DNA of 7,844 nucleotides from the NCBI GenBank assembly GCA_022013205.1, contig JAKLQT010000076.1, positions 1-7,844 of the forward strand. The letters run 5' to 3'. Both the position numbers and the translations under genes were made by a program. Below are positions 6,714-7,844 of the stretch, in pieces; the stretch's first letter is position 1, and every line of letters starts with the position of its first letter. The DNA comes from Candidatus Omnitrophota bacterium. GTDB taxonomy: Bacteria; Omnitrophota; Gorgyraeia; B26-G9. Under the pieces are notes generated by a model that saw only the letters and a list, made by a program, of their open reading frames with translations, had not been told where the DNA came from and did not search any database.

Positions 6714-6742
6714 GGACGTTGTCCCAACAGGGACTAACGTCC
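6714..6742 (+). ncRNA. RNA domain B: 12-bp stem-loop
   Basis: GGACGTT (6714-6720) pairs with AACGTCC (6736-6742), and directly inside it GTCCC (6721-6725) pairs with GGGAC (6730-6734) around an AACA loop, leaving one bulged T. It is preceded by a competing small hairpin CCCTC-CGT-GAGGG (6704-6714). Confidence 0.75.
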
Positions 6743-6777
6743 ACCTGAGGCGAACGGTCGAATTCAATCCCCAAGTA

Positions 6778-6870
6778 GCCCCGCACGCGAGCGACAAACA
6801 AGCGCCCGTCTCGCCGCATCATGTGGCGGCCGAGGTCTCGCCAATCTTTTTGGCGGAAGTGGTGCGGGGC
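6778..6870 (+). ncRNA. RNA domain C: multi-branch junction closed by a 9-bp helix
   Basis: GCCCCGCAC (6778-6786) pairs perfectly with GTGCGGGGC (6862-6870). The interior carries hairpins GCCGC/GCGGC (6813-6830) and CGCCAA-TCTTT-TTGGCG (6839-6855), with a possible GCGAG/CTCGC (6787-6814) that overlaps the first. This is the second junction of the same design in the RNA. Confidence 0.72.
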
Positions 6871-6911
6871 GGGGCAATGTTATAAAAGGTTCGAAGTTCA
6901 TCCAGGACGCA

Positions 6912-7021
6912 CCGCCATCCGTTTCGTCTTCGTTGTTTGCGAAGATTCAGGATAGATAAACTTTGCCGAAAGCAAGCTCTTCGCCGGAGGAGTGCTCTCA
7001 AAGAAGATAGGCTTCGCCGGA
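6912..7021. repeat. Dispersed repeat, copy upstream of the GIY-YIG gene
   Basis: The block CCGCCATCCG...CGTCTTCG...AAGATT...TTTGCCGAA...CGCCGGAGGAGTGCT recurs, slightly shortened, at 7777-7844. It contains a hairpin TCTTCG/CGAAGA (near 6926-6945) and a 10-bp direct repeat CTTCGCCGGA (6979-6988 and 7012-7021). It leads straight into the GIY-YIG gene, so repeat and gene may move or multiply as a unit (inference). Confidence 0.65.
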
Positions 7022-7048
7022 TTGGCGGTTCGTGATAAAATAAAAAGC

Positions 7049-7300
7049 ATGGAATATGTATATATTCTCAAGAGCAAAAAAGATAACAGCAAGCAATATG
7101 TTGGAATAACAAGCGATTTAAAGCGCCGTTTAAACCAACATAATAATGCAAGAAGTAATCATTACACCTATAAATATGCGCCGTGGGAAATAGAAACCTA
7201 CATTGCTTTTCGAAGTAAGAACTTGGCGAAAGAATTTGAAGCCTATCTTAAAAGTCATTCAGGAAGGGCATTTCTCCGAAGAAGACTGATTGTTGAGTAA
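7049..7300 (+). CDS. Small GIY-YIG nuclease-domain protein (UPF0213-like)
   Basis: An 83-residue protein consisting of little more than a GIY-YIG domain. MEYVYILKS supplies the first strand (YVY in place of GIY), QYVGITSDLKRRLNQHN supplies the YIG-equivalent YVG and the conserved Arg, and EFEAYLKSHSGRAF holds the probable catalytic Glu of the C-terminal helix. The family performs phosphodiester cleavage with metal, but these minimal members lack a DNA-binding domain and their role is poorly known. ATG 7049 was chosen because it opens the domain exactly. An in-frame GTG at 6992 would add residues from the non-coding repeat. No strong Shine-Dalgarno sequence precedes it (only a weak AAAAAG stretch). 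The flanking repeats suggest a multicopy, perhaps mobile, context. Confidence 0.85.
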   Translation: MEYVYILKSKKDNSKQYVGITSDLKRRLNQHNNARSNHYTYKYAPWEIETYIAFRSKNLAKEFEAYLKSHSGRAFLRRRLIVE

Positions 7301-7364
7301 GTGTTTTAATCCGGCGGAAATTATCTTCTTTGATTGTTCTTGAACATTGAAGACGGATCACTCT
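7301..7364. other. Short spacer downstream of GIY-YIG
   Basis: Nothing coding is seen. It ends with CACTCTCCGCCAT (7359-7371, running into the palindrome), a 13-nt word repeated exactly at 7771-7783, which marks the border of another dispersed repeat unit. Confidence 0.4.
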
Positions 7365-7397
7365 CCGCCATTTTTTGGCTAAGCCAAAAAATGGCGG
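7365..7397. repeat. 33-nt perfect palindrome
   Basis: A 16-nt arm, CCGCCATTTTTTGGCT, is followed by one A and the exact reverse complement of the arm. As RNA it would form a very stable hairpin, and as DNA it could form a cruciform. Its A/T-tract interior could act as a terminator in either direction. A second perfect palindrome, GGCGGATCCGCC, follows at 7410-7421. Confidence 0.85.
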
Positions 7398-7409
7398 GAT
7401 CTCGCCAAA

Positions 7410-7421
7410 GGCGGATCCGCC
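7410..7421. repeat. 12-bp palindrome GGCGGATCCGCC
   Basis: A perfect self-complementary 12-mer next to the 33-nt palindrome. It shares the GGCGG/CCGCC words found throughout the repeats of this region. Confidence 0.7.
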
Positions 7422-7463
7422 AGAAATAGAAAATCCCTGTTTTTGCAGGGGTTTTTTATTTCT
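7422..7463. terminator. Strong bidirectional terminator-like hairpin
   Basis: An 18-bp uninterrupted stem (7422-7439 with 7446-7463, including two G-T pairs) around the loop TTTTTG. The GC core CCCTG/CAGGG is flanked by an A tract upstream and a T tract (7452-7457) downstream, so it has terminator form on both strands. On the + strand it would end transcripts coming through the GIY-YIG gene, 121 nt after its stop. Confidence 0.8.
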
Positions 7464-7776
7464 GAGAGTTGTTTGAAGGATTCGAACCGAAAAAGAGGAT
7501 TTTAAGGGGAAAGATTGTTTTCTCCTATCGGCGAAATGAACTTCCTGCGGAAGGAAGGGGAATATTAATAATGAGATAAGATTTATGGAATATTATGAAC
7601 ATAAATCTGTTATCGAATTAATCCCAAGCACTCAAAATGTTTATCGTCTTTAGATAGGGAAGGGGAAACCATAAGGGTTGCCCATTAAGGAGCGCAAGGT
7701 TGAGCACGGCCTTGCATTACAAGGGTTAGCGGAAACCGGAAGCGACAGGTTCGGCGAAGCGTAAATCCTTCACTCT
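7464..7776. other. Non-coding, possibly structured segment
   Basis: No protein gene is found on either strand. Structure is suggestive: CTTCC-TGC-GGAAG (about 7541-7553); GATAAGATTTATG (7575-7587) pairing with CATAAATC-TG-TTATC (7600-7614), 13 bp with a 2-nt bulge; GCAAGG/CCTTGC (7694-7716 region); and purine-rich words GGGGAAACC and GGAAACCGG that could be tetraloop or receptor-like elements. It could be a second small RNA, or the decayed interior of a repeat unit. I do not recognise a family. Confidence 0.35.
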
Positions 7777-7844
7777 CCGCCATCCGTTCGTCTTCGCAAA
7801 GATTAGCTTCGCCGAATTTTTTATCTACGCCGGAGGAGCGCTTT
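7777..7844. repeat. Dispersed repeat, second copy, cut by window edge
   Basis: Matches 6912-6999 in order: CCGCCATCCG, TTCGTCTTCG, AAGATT, TTCGCCGAA, CGCCGGAGGAG, GCT, with short deletions. In the first copy this block leads into a GIY-YIG gene, so another such gene may start just beyond the right edge (prediction). Confidence 0.7.

Larger units (their letters stand above)
6258..6900 (+). ncRNA. Candidate large structured non-coding RNA, family unassigned
   Basis: About 640 nt without a credible protein gene and with a sharp rise in GC (one 60-nt line counts 62% against 22% in a kinase line). It is densely packed with stable helices: GTCC-TTTT-GGAC (6258-6269), a multi-branch domain closed by a 10-bp long-range helix (6403-6592), a perfect CTCCCTAGGGAG (6606-6617), GGAC/GTCC (6636-6648), GCCGA/TCGGC (6658-6678), a 12-bp stem-loop (6714-6742) and a second multi-branch domain closed by 9 bp (6778-6870). 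The strand is inferred from the tRNA-like domain just upstream. Size and tRNA neighbourhood recall the large phage-associated GOLLD and ROOL RNAs, but I could not match either consensus. RNase P and tmRNA signatures were not found. Confidence 0.68.

Noticed and set aside
6272..6822. Several 64-70-codon open frames on both strands inside the GC-rich island
   Set aside because: Their translations are low-complexity or arginine-rich without domain character, they overlap each other, lack ribosome-binding sites, and the same bases form long-range RNA helices.
6258..6900. RNase P RNA, tmRNA or SRP RNA
   Set aside because: The conserved GAGGAAAGTCC and ACAGAA signatures of RNase P and the tRNA-like end of tmRNA are absent.
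6992..7048. GTG-initiated extension of the GIY-YIG gene
   Set aside because: The extra residues come from the dispersed repeat and precede the exact start of the domain at 7049.
6167..7300. Group I or group II intron with a GIY-YIG homing endonuclease
   Set aside because: I could not find the P7/P3 core words of group I or a domain V of group II; the tRNA-like domain is uninterrupted; and the GIY-YIG protein lacks a DNA-binding domain. Not fully excluded without a covariance search.
7478..7488. GGATTCGAACC, which looks like a minus-strand tRNA T arm, and GGTTCGAA at 6888-6895 on the plus strand
   Set aside because: No T stem, anticodon arm or acceptor stem can be built around either; probably chance or a degenerate repeat fragment.

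Overview
The window looks like a piece of an uncultured bacterial genome. Protein genes are AT-rich, sit mostly on the + strand, use Shine-Dalgarno starts and overlap tightly. The intergenic DNA is unusually rich in palindromes and dispersed GC-rich repeats of the 'cttcgccgga' kind around a small GIY-YIG gene. I associate that style with candidate-phylum genomes such as Omnitrophota, but this is a weak taxonomic guess.

Region by region: (1) 1-2676 holds the 3' end of an unrecognised gene, then a signal-peptide-bearing phospholipase D-like protein with two winged-helix segments and a DnaD-like C-terminal domain. It is followed by a small cholera-toxin-like ADP-ribosyltransferase whose start overlaps the PLD stop (ATGA). 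Just after the transferase lies a second, diverged copy (about 86% by my hand count) of the last ~226 bp of the PLD gene, so the transferase is bracketed by direct repeats. (2) 2763-6015 is a compact three-gene operon: an XRE-family repressor, a Ser/Thr protein kinase with every catalytic motif intact, and a TPR-repeat protein. It is driven by a near-consensus sigma70-type promoter carrying two 22-bp palindromic operators. The genes overlap by 17 nt and 1 nt, so they are probably co-translated. (3) 6016-6900 has no credible protein gene but contains hairpins, a long-variable-arm tRNA-like domain with an odd anticodon (ACC) and a defective acceptor stem, and then a GC-rich stretch that folds into multi-branched domains closed by long-range helices of 10 and 9 bp. 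It is best read as a large structured non-coding RNA. (4) 6912-7844 contains a small GIY-YIG nuclease gene, a dispersed repeat present upstream of it and again at the window's right edge, a 33-nt perfect palindrome, a strong bidirectional terminator-like hairpin and a second possibly structured segment.

Most likely 'undescribed system' candidates: the autoregulated XRE-kinase-TPR operon (a sensor/effector signalling or defence module by inference) and the large tRNA-associated structured RNA directly downstream of it. The orphan ADP-ribosyltransferase bracketed by duplicated DnaD-like modules is a third. No functional claim beyond family level has been tested here; all folding and identity figures are by eye.
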